From positions 32,496,912 through 32,560,911 of the forward strand of contig OX411548.1 in assembly GCA_948146395.1 (NCBI GenBank): a stretch of DNA of 64,000 bases. The letters run 5' to 3'. Both the position numbers and the translations under genes were made by a program. The number at the start of each line of letters is the position of its first letter. Position 1 is the first letter of the stretch. The notes under the pieces are model-generated. The model was not told the DNA's origin. It did no database searches and saw nothing but the letters and a program-made list of their open reading frames with translations. This stretch comes from Fragum whitleyi (taxonomy: Eukaryota > Mollusca > Bivalvia > Cardiida > Cardiidae). This document shows, piece after piece, positions 12,108 to 62,952 of the stretch.

Positions 12108-13789
12108 AACAAGAGGGCCGTTGGCCCTGGGTGCGCTCACCTGAGAAAAAAGCTTCATTACATAGGTTTGTCCATGCAACTACAGAAAAGGAGAATTTCA
12201 CTTATTCAATCAGATAACATTTGAAATAATCCTCCCCCCCCCCCCTCTGCTCCTCCCCTGGTCATTATTTATCTAAGCTTTTTCATAAAAGGTCTGTGAT
12301 CAGCTAATCTACGCCAGATATACAGGCTGAGTCTGAGACTTTTAAAGTTTTCTTTAATGAGTTGATCAATCCATGTCAAATATAAAGGCTGTAGGGATTC
12401 AAAATTCTCAACCAAGCACTCCCCCCTCCCCAAAGATGCTCTGCACCTGGTGAATCTACAGTCATGATTTAGCTAATTCAATTAATGTCCATATGCTGAT
12501 CATCCATACCAATTTTCAAGTCTGTAGGACTCCTGGTTCATTAGAATAAGTTTAAAGATTTCAAAAATGATCCAAAGTACTACCCCCTCCCCAAGACACT
12601 CAGCACCTGGTGACCCAACAGTCATTATTTTAGCTATTTTTATTAAGGTCAATATATTGATCACCCATGACAATTTTCAAGTCTGTAGGGTTTCTGATCC
12701 AGGAGAAGAATAAGGTTAAAGATTACAAAATTGATCCAAAGTACTACCCCCTCCCCCCTAATGCTCCGCCTCTTGTGACCCTACATTCATGATTTTTGCT
12801 ATTTAATTTTAGATCCATATGCTTATCATCCATGCCAATATTGAAGTCTGTAGGACTCCTGGTTCATTAGAAGATGAAGGTTAAAGTTACAAAATTTTCA
12901 CAAAAGTACTCCCCCCTCCCCCTGGTGCTCCGCACCTGGTGACATTACAGTGATGATTTTAGCTATTTTTATTAAGGTCTATGAGCTGATCCTCCATGCT
13001 AATTTTCAAGTCTGTAGGGCTTGTGATTCAGAAGAAGAAGAAGGTTAAAGATTACAAAATTTTAACAAAAGTACTACCCTCTCCCCCTGGTGCTCCGCAC
13101 CTGGTGAATCTACAGTCATGATTTTAGCTAATTCAATTAATGTCCATATGCTGATCATCCATGCTAATATTCAAATCTGTCGGGCTCCTGGTTTAGAAGA
13201 AGAAGAAGGTTAAAGATTACAAAATTTTCACAAAAATACTACCCCCTCCCCCCTGGTTCTCCGTGCCTGGTGGCCCAACAGATATGATTTTAGCTACTTT
13301 TATTAAAGTCTATGAGCTGATCCTCCAGGCCAAATTTGAAGGATGTAGGGCTTCTTATTCAGAAGTAGAAGAAGGTTAAAGATTACAAAATTTACCCAAA
13401 GTACTACCCCCTCCCCCCTGGTGCTCCGCACCTGGTGGCCCAATAGATATGATTTTAGCTATTTTTATTAAGGTCTATGAGCTTATCATCCATGCCAAAT
13501 TTCAAGGCTGTAGGGCTGCTTGTTCAGAAGAAGAAGAATTTTAAAGATTTTCATAAATTTTTAACTTTCGTTGCCATAGCAACCAGAGTTTTTCACCGAT
13601 TTCAATTCTTTTAGCAATTCTTAAAGGGGATCACCTAAGGAACATTTCTGCCAAGTTTGGTTAAAATTGGACAAGTAGTTTAGGAGGAGATGTCATTTAA
13701 AGAAATTGTTGACGGACGACGGACGACGGACGGACAAAAGGTGATCACAATAGCTCACTTGAGCACGTTGTGCTCAGGTGAGCTAAAAA
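12108..13789 (+). mobile_element. Helentron-like element with about seven 164-bp tandem cores
   Basis: The 5' end AACAAGA is followed by the hairpin GGGCCgttGGCCC (12114-12126) and the subterminal motif GCTCACCTGAG (12135-12145). Core units carry 'GCTCCGCACCTGGTG' and 'AAGTCTGTAGGGCT' about every 164 bp. A GGACGAC tract is followed by the 3' hairpin, with right arm CTCAGGTGAGC (13773-13783) an exact reverse complement of the 5' motif, then TAAAAA. Confidence 0.88.
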
Positions 13790-13819
13790 CAGAATCAACC
13801 TAGGAATAAAGCTCTGCAA

Positions 13820-13874
13820 ATCATAATTTGATAACAAAACGCTGTGTTTTACTGCGTTTTGTTATCAAATTATA
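13820..13874. repeat. Perfect short palindrome
   Basis: ATAATTTGATAACAAAACGC pairs exactly with GCGTTTTGTTATCAAATTAT across an 11-base loop. Purpose unknown. Confidence 0.85.
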
Positions 13875-14569
13875 AAGAGCATGAAAGGACGCGATTAACG
13901 ATCGAAAGGCAGTAATGATAATTAATTCATCAAGCGCATTTATCCATGTACCTCTAGAATCCAAATGAATCGAAATTACTACGATTACGTCCGAGGAACT
14001 TTCCAATTTACGGAAAATTCCAAACAATGTTCTATATGGATATTAGTAATACATTTATCACAATAAATCTACCCTGTGTTCAAGATGAAAACGTTTGGGA
14101 AAAGTTGTTGCAATTATATCCGCTTTGTACGTGCAAAGCGATATTACGTTTTTTTAAATGTTCGCTAATGTTTAGGCATTATCGCATCCTCAATGTAGAG
14201 CTTTATTGTGGAAAGACTACATGTAACTACACATGCATATTTTTGGATAAAGCTTTTGATTTTATAGATATTTCGATCAGATTGAAAATCCCCACGGAAA
14301 AGGGAATGTTTCTTTAAATTGAGTTATGTGGTTTATTTTGCATATTCTAAAATAAATGTTTGTCTCATTTTCCATTTCATTTGCTAAAGACACTTACGTG
14401 CAAAGCGGGTGGATCTTTTAAACGTTTGCAAACAGTTTTGCATCCTGGAAGCAGGGTAAGTTATATCACTCAGATTGAAAGGAAGGCATTTTGTTTCAAT
14501 TTTACAGAATGAATCGAAGTTTTTCCGATGAATCTAGTAAATATGAACTAGAATAGTTGTCCAGGAAAA
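13875..14569. other. Nothing recognised
   Basis: AT-rich. The open frame 14027-14317 (96 residues) has no recognisable domain, flanking splice signals or neighbours to support it. Confidence 0.35.
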
Positions 14570-14960
14570 CACTTGTCGGCTCTGCAAAGGGTTGACCTTG
14601 AAATACGACCTTGACCTTTGACCTACAGCGATTGTACTTGTTTAAATGTCACTACTACACCTTGAAGGCAACACCAGTGTCAAATCAATTTGAAATACAC
14701 ACATAAAAGTTATGCTCCGGACGAAAAGGACCCTGACCTTAAATGTAACCTTGTCCTTCAACAAACAGAAAAGAGTGTATCAAATGGCATATCTACTCAA
14801 AGTGGAAAAATGTGCTTAGTTTCTTCTTTTTTTTCAACCTATCAAGAAATGCAGGATTTATGCTCCGGACAATACCGGACGGACATAGGCACAAACGTAT
14901 GGGCCAACTTACACCGTAGTTCAACCCCTTCTCGCTCACCGCAAGCGGGTCGACAAATAA
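14570..14960 (+). mobile_element. Decayed tandem-core element
   Basis: Contains the GACCTTGACCTTTGACCT block (14608-14625), two TATGCTCCGGAC motifs as in the array at 265-1380, a GGACGGAC stretch and a weak hairpin around CGCTCACCGCAAGCGGG. The 5' end is not identified. Confidence 0.45.
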
Positions 14961-15284
14961 ACATTTATACATTCATAAACAATTGTTATGTGGACACAAG
15001 AATGAAAATAAAATGAAATGAAGGCACCGTTTTCTGTGGTTCTGTATAATGAATGTATAGTCGAAATGGGCTCATTTTCAAAAGATGAAGAATATTATTT
15101 GAAAGTATCATCCAAATCAGATTACTATTATTTATTCTTAAAGGTAGACGGGTTTCCTTTTAAATAAAAAGAAAAATTACAGACAGGCCCGTTTTCCTTG
15201 ATGTAGCATAACATTGCCAAACACGGGCAATTTGCACTTTGGAAGTCACATGTAAAGGCTCCTATTCTATGGTTAAGGTCCTAT

Positions 15285-15357
15285 TCTATGGTGTAGCCCA
15301 AAACAGTTGTAACTGCCTATAAATATATAGGCAGTCACAACTGTTTCCTGTCGAGCC
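15285..15357. mobile_element. Short hairpin repeat (CAGTTGTAACTGCC family)
   Basis: Arms AACAGTTGTAACTGCCTATA and its complement enclose a few bases. The same hairpin recurs at 28960-29030, 29105-29170, 29228-29298, 35312-35380 and, more decayed, 46073-46125. Confidence 0.75.
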
Positions 15358-15360
15358 ACT

Positions 15361-15840
15361 GGTTCATGGTCATTTAGCAGACTCAATTTCTGTTGGTTGC
15401 AGAACGTAACTTTTATCATTTCTTATTCATTTATTTTTAAAACATAGAAATATGGGCCAGGATAACAGGAATGAGTTTCTTTTTTTCCCTACTGATACGT
15501 TGAGATAAGGACTAACCAAATTAATCCGATTTCTCCTTTTATCCAATAATATGTCTTATATGTCTATATTTTAGTAAATTATATATGAGCGATATACTAA
15601 GAAATAAATTTCGTTTATAATTCCAACCATAATCGAAATATTTTGTTATAAAATGAAATTTCTCATCAACCATTTTCTATCATCTAATACATCTGTCTTC
15701 GTTTAAGTTAATCATTCATGGGCCATATATGATGAAATGATTTCATTAGTTTATCATTGCTACTGACATGAGCTTATTAATATTTATAAGAGAATTTCCA
15801 AGAATGTATACTACTCATTAAAAAGTTATATTTGATTAAC
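15361..15840. other. Nothing recognised
   Basis: AT-rich intergenic DNA. Confidence 0.4.
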
Positions 15841-16098
15841 ATGACCCGTCACGCGAAAAGGGACCATCTGGGTAGTGTATAAATTGTCGACCACAGTCAA
15901 ACTGCGGGATTGTGCAGACTGACTAGGGTCGAAGTTTTCGCACTTAACTTATTTTCTGAATCTAGACTAATAAATCTACCTTCCAGTGAACAAATTTTTG
16001 AATTGCGACCTCTGGTTGGCCTATGTTGGACCCCATCTCTTTTTCAAACACTTATTTTTCAGAGTTCCCAGATGACCCCTTTTTGCGTGACGGGTCAC
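15841..16098. mobile_element. MITE with about 32-bp terminal inverted repeats
   Basis: Left end ATGACCCGTCACGCGAAAAG continuing to CATCTGGG; right end CCCAGATG continuing to TTTGCGTGACGGGTCAC. The arms differ at a few positions. The frame 15910-16197 overlaps it and is not a gene. Confidence 0.8.
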
Positions 16099-16503
16099 AA
16101 TTACATAAAGATCCAAGTTAGCTTATTTGCTGATAAATTTCATAACGGAATGAACAAATATGCATATTCTGAATTAGTCTTTTTGTGGAATCAGTGATAA
16201 AATCAACTAGTTGGCAACTGATTGGTGAATCGACCAATTAAATTGTGGATTTATGAGATTGGCAACGCGTCTGTGAGTTTTATATTAAAGTTTTAAACCT
16301 GTCGGTGACGTCTTTCAAACTTGTGGAAGACAAGTCTGTATCGACGACTAATTTGCTGTTGTATGTGAATGGAGGATGAATAGTTTTTTCCTGCGGTCTT
16401 CGGTCGACGCTATTATTTATTTGATAGTTTCGATAATATTTAACGCAGAACCCCTTTTTTTGACGAACTGAAAGTTAATGCGAACCCACTGCAAAATTCA
16501 TGT
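16099..16503. other. Nothing recognised
   Basis: Intergenic, AT-rich, no supported feature. Confidence 0.4.
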
Positions 16504-17500
16504 TAAACAAGAGTTGTCAGCGGACAACGTAGCTCGCCCAAACTGCCGCTTGTCACAAACAGCACTTGACCAAAGATCTACGTTCAAGGTTAAATTTTTT
16601 TCATTAAAGTCTATGATCTAATATATATCAGTCTGATTTAGAGATCGAAGTTCAAGGTTAATATTTTTAATTAAAGTCTATGATCTAATATATATCAGTC
16701 TGATTTAGAAATAAGAAAGAAATAAAGATATAATAGCCATAGGTATAAGCACTCAGAAAATATAAGCAAGGTTCAATTTTTTTGTTAAGTTTTTATAAGT
16801 ACATAAAAGGTCAAGGTCAAATATAAAGGACCTTGGTTACTGGTGAAAGCCTATCACCTGGTGAGTTTGTGTATGAGGTTATGATGTCCCTAGGTTAGAG
16901 CACTCCGAAAACATATGCAAGGTTAAAGTTCTTGGTTAAAGTTTTCCCAAGTCCAAAAAAAGTCAAGGTCAAGTTCAAAATTTTAAGGAGCTTGGTCTCT
17001 GTTGAAAGCCTATCACCTTATTAGTGTGTATATGAAGTCATGACCTCCCTGGGTAAAACAAACAGAAAATATATGCAAGGAAAAAAGGGTTTTCGTTAAA
17101 ATTGTTCTAAGTCCATAAAAGGTCAAGGTCAAGATGTCAATGACCTTGGTAATCAGTGAAAACCTATCACCTTTCGAGTGTGTTTATGAAGTAATGATGT
17201 CCCTAGGTAAAATTATTAAAAAAAGAATAAGCAGAGTTGAAGTTTTTTTTGTTAAAGTTTTTGGTTAAAGTTTTTCTAAGTCCATAAAAGGTTGAGGTCA
17301 AGGTCAAAATGTCAAGGCACATGGTCTCTGGTGTAAGCATATCACCTGGTGAGTGCATTTATGAAGTAATGATGTCCCTAGGTAAAGCATTCAGAAAATA
17401 TAAGCTAAGTTAAAGTGTTTTGGTAAAAGGTTTTTTGGTTAATTTTTTTTTTCAAGTTTTTTTTTAAAGGGTCAAGGTCACTGTCTCAAGGTCATTTTGA
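16504..17500 (+). mobile_element. Helentron-like element, 5' end and cores only
   Basis: The 5' end AAACAAGA is followed by the hairpin TTGTCagcgGACAA. Five core units of about 165 bp contain AAGGTCAAGGTCAA and 'CTGGTGAAAGCCTATCACCT'. The expected 3' hairpin is missing; another element begins at 17564. Confidence 0.7.
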
Positions 17501-17563
17501 CATGAGTGCTTGTCTTAAATGAGTGTTTATGTAAAATATAAAGCCTCGAGGATTAATATTGAT

Positions 17564-18425
17564 ACAAACTAGAACTGTCGCAGAGCGGACTAATACCCCC
17601 CACAAGCGCTTTGTCAGAATGCAAGTGCTATAAGTGCAGGATGTGTTTGTTACTAATATTGAGGTCATATGTAGCATTTGCATGAAGTTTCATGATTCTG
17701 GGTCACTTGGTTTTTGAGATAAGAGTCCAGAAATGAAAATTGATGAAAAATTGACTGTGACCTTGACCTTTGACCTATATGACCCAAAAACAATAGGGCA
17801 CTTCCTTGGATCATAAGCAACATTTGCATAAAGTTTCATGCTTGTGGGTCACTTGGTTCTCAAGTTTGTGTCCGGAAACGAAAAATTTAACAAAAATTTA
17901 CTGTGACCTTGACCTTTGACCTATATAACCCAAAAACAATAGGGCACTTCCTTGGGTCATAAGGAACATTTGTATAAAGTTTCATGATTGTAGGCCACTT
18001 GGTTCTTGAGTTAGAGTCCGGAAACGAAAATTTAACAAAGGCTGACTGTGACCTTGACCTTTGACCTACATGACCCTAAAAAACAATAGGGCACTTCCTT
18101 GTCTCATAAGGAACATTTGTATAAAGTTTCATGATTGTAGGCCACTTGGTTCTTGAGTTAGAGTCCGGAAACGAAAATTGATCAAAAGCTGACTGTGACC
18201 TTGACCTTTGACCTACATGACCCAAAAACAATAGGGCACTTCCTTGGGTCATAAGGAACATTTGTGTAAAGTTTCATGATTGTAGGTCATTTGGTTCTTG
18301 AGTTAGAGTCCGGAAACGAAAAGGTCTACGGACGGACGGACGGATGGACGGACGGACGGATGGACAGACAGACAGACATGGTGAAACCAATATACCCCCC
18401 TCTACTTCGTAGGTGGGGGGTATAA
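17564..18425 (+). mobile_element. Helentron-like element with nuclear-receptor-like half-site cores
   Basis: The 5' end AACTAGAACTGTCGCAGAGC forms a hairpin; the subterminal motif is ATACCCCCCAC. Four cores of about 146 bp each carry TGACCTTGACCTTTGACCT (17758, 17904, 18049, 18196). A long (GGAC)n tract follows, then a 3' hairpin with right arm GTGGGGGGTATA (18413-18424), matching the 5' motif. The 3' end touches the next element directly. Confidence 0.85.
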
Positions 18426-18684
18426 TAACAAGATGTGTATGTGAAACACGAATGCCCCTGGAACAGCATTTTTTTTAAAGTTTGACCTTGACAGATGACC
18501 TTGACATATGACCTTGACACATGAGCTTGACTTTGTTGTACAGCTTTGTATGGCAAATACTTTTGGAGAAAAGGCAAAGGTTAAGTTTGGTTAAGTTTTC
18601 AGATAGACGGACGGACAGAGGGACAGACAGACGGACATGAGTAAAACAATATGCCCCCAATCTCTCGATACGGGGGCATAAAAA
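18426..18684 (+). mobile_element. Short Helentron-like element, GTGTTT family
   Basis: The 5' end AACAAGATGTGTATGTGAAA gives a hairpin with AAACAC; ATGCCCC follows. Then TGACCTTGACA repeats, a (GGAC)n tract and the 3' hairpin ATGCCCCC...GGGGGCAT with AAAAA. Same family as 31120-31416, 42386-42680, 45376-45675 and 56652-56715. Confidence 0.82.
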
Positions 18685-19818
18685 ACTTTAACCGAATGCA
18701 GATGCAGACACCGACATCCGGGGGTTTTTTTCTTTCTCATTTATCTCAATGAAGAAACATTTGAAAATCTGAATAATTTTTTGTCTACTTTTAAATTTAA
18801 GTGTCCCATTTTCGCGAGAACTATAAGTATTGTTACCAAAGAAGAGCCAACTCTTCTTGAGTATCAATACTTTAAGTTCTCAAAAAAAGGGAAATGTTTA
18901 GTTTGCAGGTAAAATTTTTTGCAGGAAGACAGACAGACACTGGTGAAAAGTATTCCCTCATCTATTGATCGGGGCATAATTATCTGTCAAAATGTCATGT
19001 TGATTCACAAAGGGACATAATTATTTTGAATCCAATCGATAAGTGTAGGAGCTATGGCCTGGATGAATTCAAATGGACTGACAATCACAATTACACTGAT
19101 GTGAAGTTATGGCAACCATATCTCGCTCAGGGCCAGCAGGCTGGACAAAAATTGACTCATTTCAACAAGAGGCTCATAAAGTCTTAACACGCTGTACTAA
19201 TTAATCTTAAAAAGTCTTTTGCATTAGTTATATTTTCAATTTTTAATTTCAAAGTATTTAAGGAAATGCCATTTCTCTAAAGGGTGTCAAAGGTCAAGAG
19301 CAGAGATAACTTTACCAAATTTCCATGAGGACCTACTCAATTTTCGAAAGAAACGGTCCTTAATGTGGTAAAGACATTTTATGAAAGTTTCTAGCAAATC
19401 TGGTGAAAATTGAAGAATAAAGCAATAACGAGGGTATTTAATCAAAATTCCTCCAGACCTTTTATCCCACGATACGTGAAAGACCAAACCCTTTTCCAAA
19501 AGGTACCAGACTCATATCAGTACATTCATTATGTGAAAATTTGAAATAAATTGGATGATTGTTTTTTTCACTCTAACATTTCACTTTCAGTGGAAACAGA
19601 TAAATGTCAGAAATGATATTTACCACAGGTCACCAAACCCCTGTACCCATTGGTGACATTTTTTTTAAATACACAGAATGGATATATCAACCTGTCTTGG
19701 TGGATCTCAGGAGAAACAAGTGCACCACCTACAAGAACAAACAGCTAAAAATGACAGTAACTATTGATTTTCCAAGATTTTTTTTCAGTTAGATTGACAA
19801 TAATTATTAAACGCATAC
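18685..19818. other. Nothing recognised apart from a 3' hairpin relic
   Basis: At about 18925-18982 a GACAGACAGAC tract and a 'TCCCTCATCTATTGATCGGGGCATAA' -like end (broken hairpin) mark a decayed element. The rest is AT-rich. Confidence 0.4.
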
Positions 19819-20230
19819 AGTTAAAAACATCGTGAAATTGACATTCATCTCAATCAAAACCACTCTAAATGGCTCACTCAACGCTCCAATCATTCATTCC
19901 AAACATACACTCAAATCATTCCAAAACACACAAACCCATCAGAAAATATAGAATCAACAATGTCCTTCAAAATAAATTTTGATTGAGAAAAATCGCGGTT
20001 TCACTGACATAATTCAAATTGTAAGCGTCTTATAGGTTCTTGAAGAAATAGGAAGCTATGTATAGAATTTATATGCATATTTTATTAAAGGGAGGTCATC
20101 CTGAACAATATTTGTGATATAGGATTAACTCCCATTAAATTCACTCAAAACTCTCTCCACACACTCATTCAATTCCATTCCTAAATCATTCAAAAATCAT
20201 TCACATTGTCAATTTCACGATGTTGTTAAC
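19819..20230. mobile_element. MITE-A, complete copy
   Basis: The best preserved copy, about 410 bp. Terminal inverted repeats GTTAAAAACATCGTGAAATT and (reverse complement of the right end) GTTAACAACATCGTGAAATT differ at one position. Confidence 0.82.
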
Positions 20231-20410
20231 TGTATCTGGTGCCAGATTGCTCAGTGGCTAGCATAGTCCAGCTTGGATTTTAGTACAGAGTTCTTATGAT
20301 CTGGGTGACTTCAATGGTCTCGTGTTCCAGTCTCGGGATTAAAGATTACTTTTCTCATTCTCAGCTACAAGTTTTCTCAGTTTTTAACAGGCCCATATTG
20401 CTAAGTGGCT
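20231..20410 (+). repeat. Possible tRNA-derived SINE relic
   Basis: TTGCTCAGTGGCTAGCA resembles a tRNA A box, and GTGTTCCAGTCTC about 75 bp later a B box. A second partial copy of the head follows near 20395. Weak evidence. Confidence 0.35.
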
Positions 20411-20754
20411 ATGACAGTCTGGTTTCAATGCTAGTTCAGTGTGTTAATGATCTATGATCTAAAATATAACATATATTTCAAATAAATTTAAGAGTATAAG
20501 AAGGATGTTCACCACTAGGAATCATTAACACTAGGAATAAAAAAAATCGCTGAAGGTATGAAAAGACTAATTCAAAGAGATAATGTACTATTTCAATACA
20601 ATTTAATTCCATAAAAATTTGTTATTGAATTATATCTTAGTACATGCTCTTTGAACTTTTTATAACAACTTTACAAAAGTAAATAATCTTGAATTGAAAA
20701 AACATTCAATTGTTGCCACTCGTTGGATACATCTAATTTGACCAAAAATCCCCA

Positions 20755-21175
20755 CTTCATTTAAGAGATGAAGACAATATATGTTGATTTCATGCAGGTA
20801 TGAAACTAAAAATTTAATCACACTGAATGAACATGCAAATAACATCCATACCAAAGTGTGATTACTTCTGATTAAGTTTTTAGTTTAATACCTCAATGAA
20901 ATCAACAAAAATTATTTTCATTTCTTATGATTTAATATCATGAAGCAAAAATGGAAAGATTTGTCAGTCAAGAAACAAATTTCTTATGGGACTACTTTTT
21001 GTGGCAGCTATAAAAACAACTGCATTCTCAAATTTGTTTTTATTCGGGAACAAAACAAACTTTTCAGTCAATCAGAAAGCATGAATATTGATGGTACCAC
21101 ACAAAAAATAAGTTCTAAGACTTTGTCAAGAAATTTGATTTATCTAAAAGTATTATGTCATAACAATCTTTGATC
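20755..21175. repeat. Dispersed repeat, copy 1
   Basis: Matches 58165-58435: TTTAAGAGATGAAG, GATTTGTCAGT, GGACTACTTTTTGTG, 'AATCAGAA.GCATGAATATT'. The open frame 20940-21173 lies in it and is not supported as a gene. Confidence 0.6.
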
Positions 21176-21497
21176 TTTGACCTTACCAATGTTCACTTCA
21201 TTTAACCACTTTTTTCAGAGCAAAATATCAATTCACTAAAAATTTAAACAGGACATTATAAATTGATATAGCACTAATTCATGATTATGTAGATAATAAA
21301 TACACAGCACATTCTTTAAAATTAAACAGCATTATATTACAATGAATCGGAAACAGGTCCAACACATGTCATCTTTGAAAATGTCAATCACCGGCTCTAT
21401 TATCTAACAAAGAATGTATTCATTTTCTGTGCATTCCCAAGATTTTTGGTTCATAAGAATATTATACCATAGAAAATATTAAACATGAGGACCATGC

Positions 21498-21503
21498 TTT
21501 ATT
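21498..21503 (-). promoter_or_regulatory. DNMT1: Candidate DNMT1 polyadenylation signal
   Basis: Reads AATAAA on the - strand about 560 bases past the DNMT1 stop codon. It is the first such hexamer found there; unconfirmed. Confidence 0.35.
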
Positions 21504-21544
21504 GCTCATCTGATTCTCCTTGACCCCTGAGACATCACATAAAT

Positions 21545-21860
21545 GAGATAGGCAGATATTCATTTTCTATGTGGAAAGGGATGCATCCAGGCAGAGCCCA
21601 AATATGACCCATGGGCATGATAGTAACAAACTTGGTAGAGGTCCACTAAATGATGCTAAATACCTGTACAAAGCTGTCTGCATTCTGGTTTCAGAGATTT
21701 TTGAAAGTTTTTGCTCTTTGTTTCTTGGTGAAAAGGAATGCATGCTTGCAGAGCCCAAATATGACCCTCGGGGCGAGATTTGAACAAATTTGGTGGATGT
21801 ACTCTAGATAATGCTACATTACAAATTTAAGCTGTCCGTCTTCTGGTTTCAGATAAGACT
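21545..21860 (+). repeat. Two tandem core units without element ends
   Basis: Two units of about 160 bp share GCAGAGCCCAAATATGACCC and 'CTGTC.G.CTTCTGGTTTCAGA'. They look like the cores of a Helentron-like element with no termini. They lie in the probable DNMT1 3' UTR or just beyond it. Confidence 0.55.
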
Positions 21861-22060
21861 TTTAAAGCTTCCCCCCCTTTTTTTATCAATTTCTTCTTTT
21901 TCTACAGCATTTTCTGATATAAGATGTTTTTCTTTTTACAATGCATACACTTTTCAATGTTGTTTGTAAATCTTTGTTTGATTTTCACCTAATAAATGGG
22001 AAAGAGTCAACTAGTAGGTGATGTGACATCACTGTTTTTCCCACGAGCCTTTACAATAAT

Positions 22061-62137
<40,077 letters not shown>

Positions 62138-62952
62138 CTTGGAAACAAATCAAGGAGATTTCAATTAACTTCCAGCCAAGACTAGCATAACAAATTTTCA
62201 ATATAGACTTGGTTAAGATCAGTTTGTCTTAACCCTTTGCTGTTTAATCCCTGCTTTTTAAGCGTCTGTGAATTTATGATTGAGAAAACATTGTGAAAAA
62301 AGAAGAAATTGCTCCTGACAAGCAATTTCTTCTTTTTCCATACTATTTTCTACCCTACTGAATGGTTATTTTTCAAATAAAATCAACTTTAAATTTTTGT
62401 CTGCAAGACCTTTGAATTTGGACAGGTCCAAAATTTTGTAAAACAGGAAAGGGTTAAGTAAACTTCCATGACCATTCTTATACATACAAAGTAGATTTTG
62501 ATAACAGCCTCGAGAGAGGATTTTTGCAACGAAAAAAAAACTATAAAGGAAGAACAGGTATATTTTCAAAAACTATCCTTGTTATTACCAGTGATATTGA
62601 AGAGTCATGCAGAATGAAATCCCTTTGAAATTTACATACAAATCAAAAGGTTGACAGCACCGCATAAACTGAAAGAGTATCAAAGTTTTTCTTAATAAAT
62701 GAATTTTACACATGTATGAAATTTCCTTTAGGTTGCCTAACATTAAACTAAATATCAGGGCAAGTAGGTGACTTCATCCATTACTAGGCCACAACATATT
62801 ATACTTGTCTAATTTAAAAGAATTGAAGATTACAAGTGTTTTGTTCATGAAAGTTTAAAAAACTTAGTCTCTTTCTTCATTATGATGTATTCTGCTGCTC
62901 TTTTTCTTTTGGGGAGTTTTTGGGAATTGGTAGTTTTCATACCACAGCTTAT
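62138..62952. other. DNMT1 intron, nothing recognised
   Basis: AT-rich. A small hairpin AAGAAGAAATTGCT/AGCAATTTCTTCTT lies at 62299-62335. No further exon with a consistent phase was found. Confidence 0.5.

Noticed and set aside
14027..14317. 96-residue frame
   Set aside because: No recognisable domain, splice sites or context; compatible with chance in AT-rich DNA.
62560..62630. Possible upstream DNMT1 exon
   Set aside because: A candidate between AG and GT was tried, but it has an in-frame stop and no similarity.
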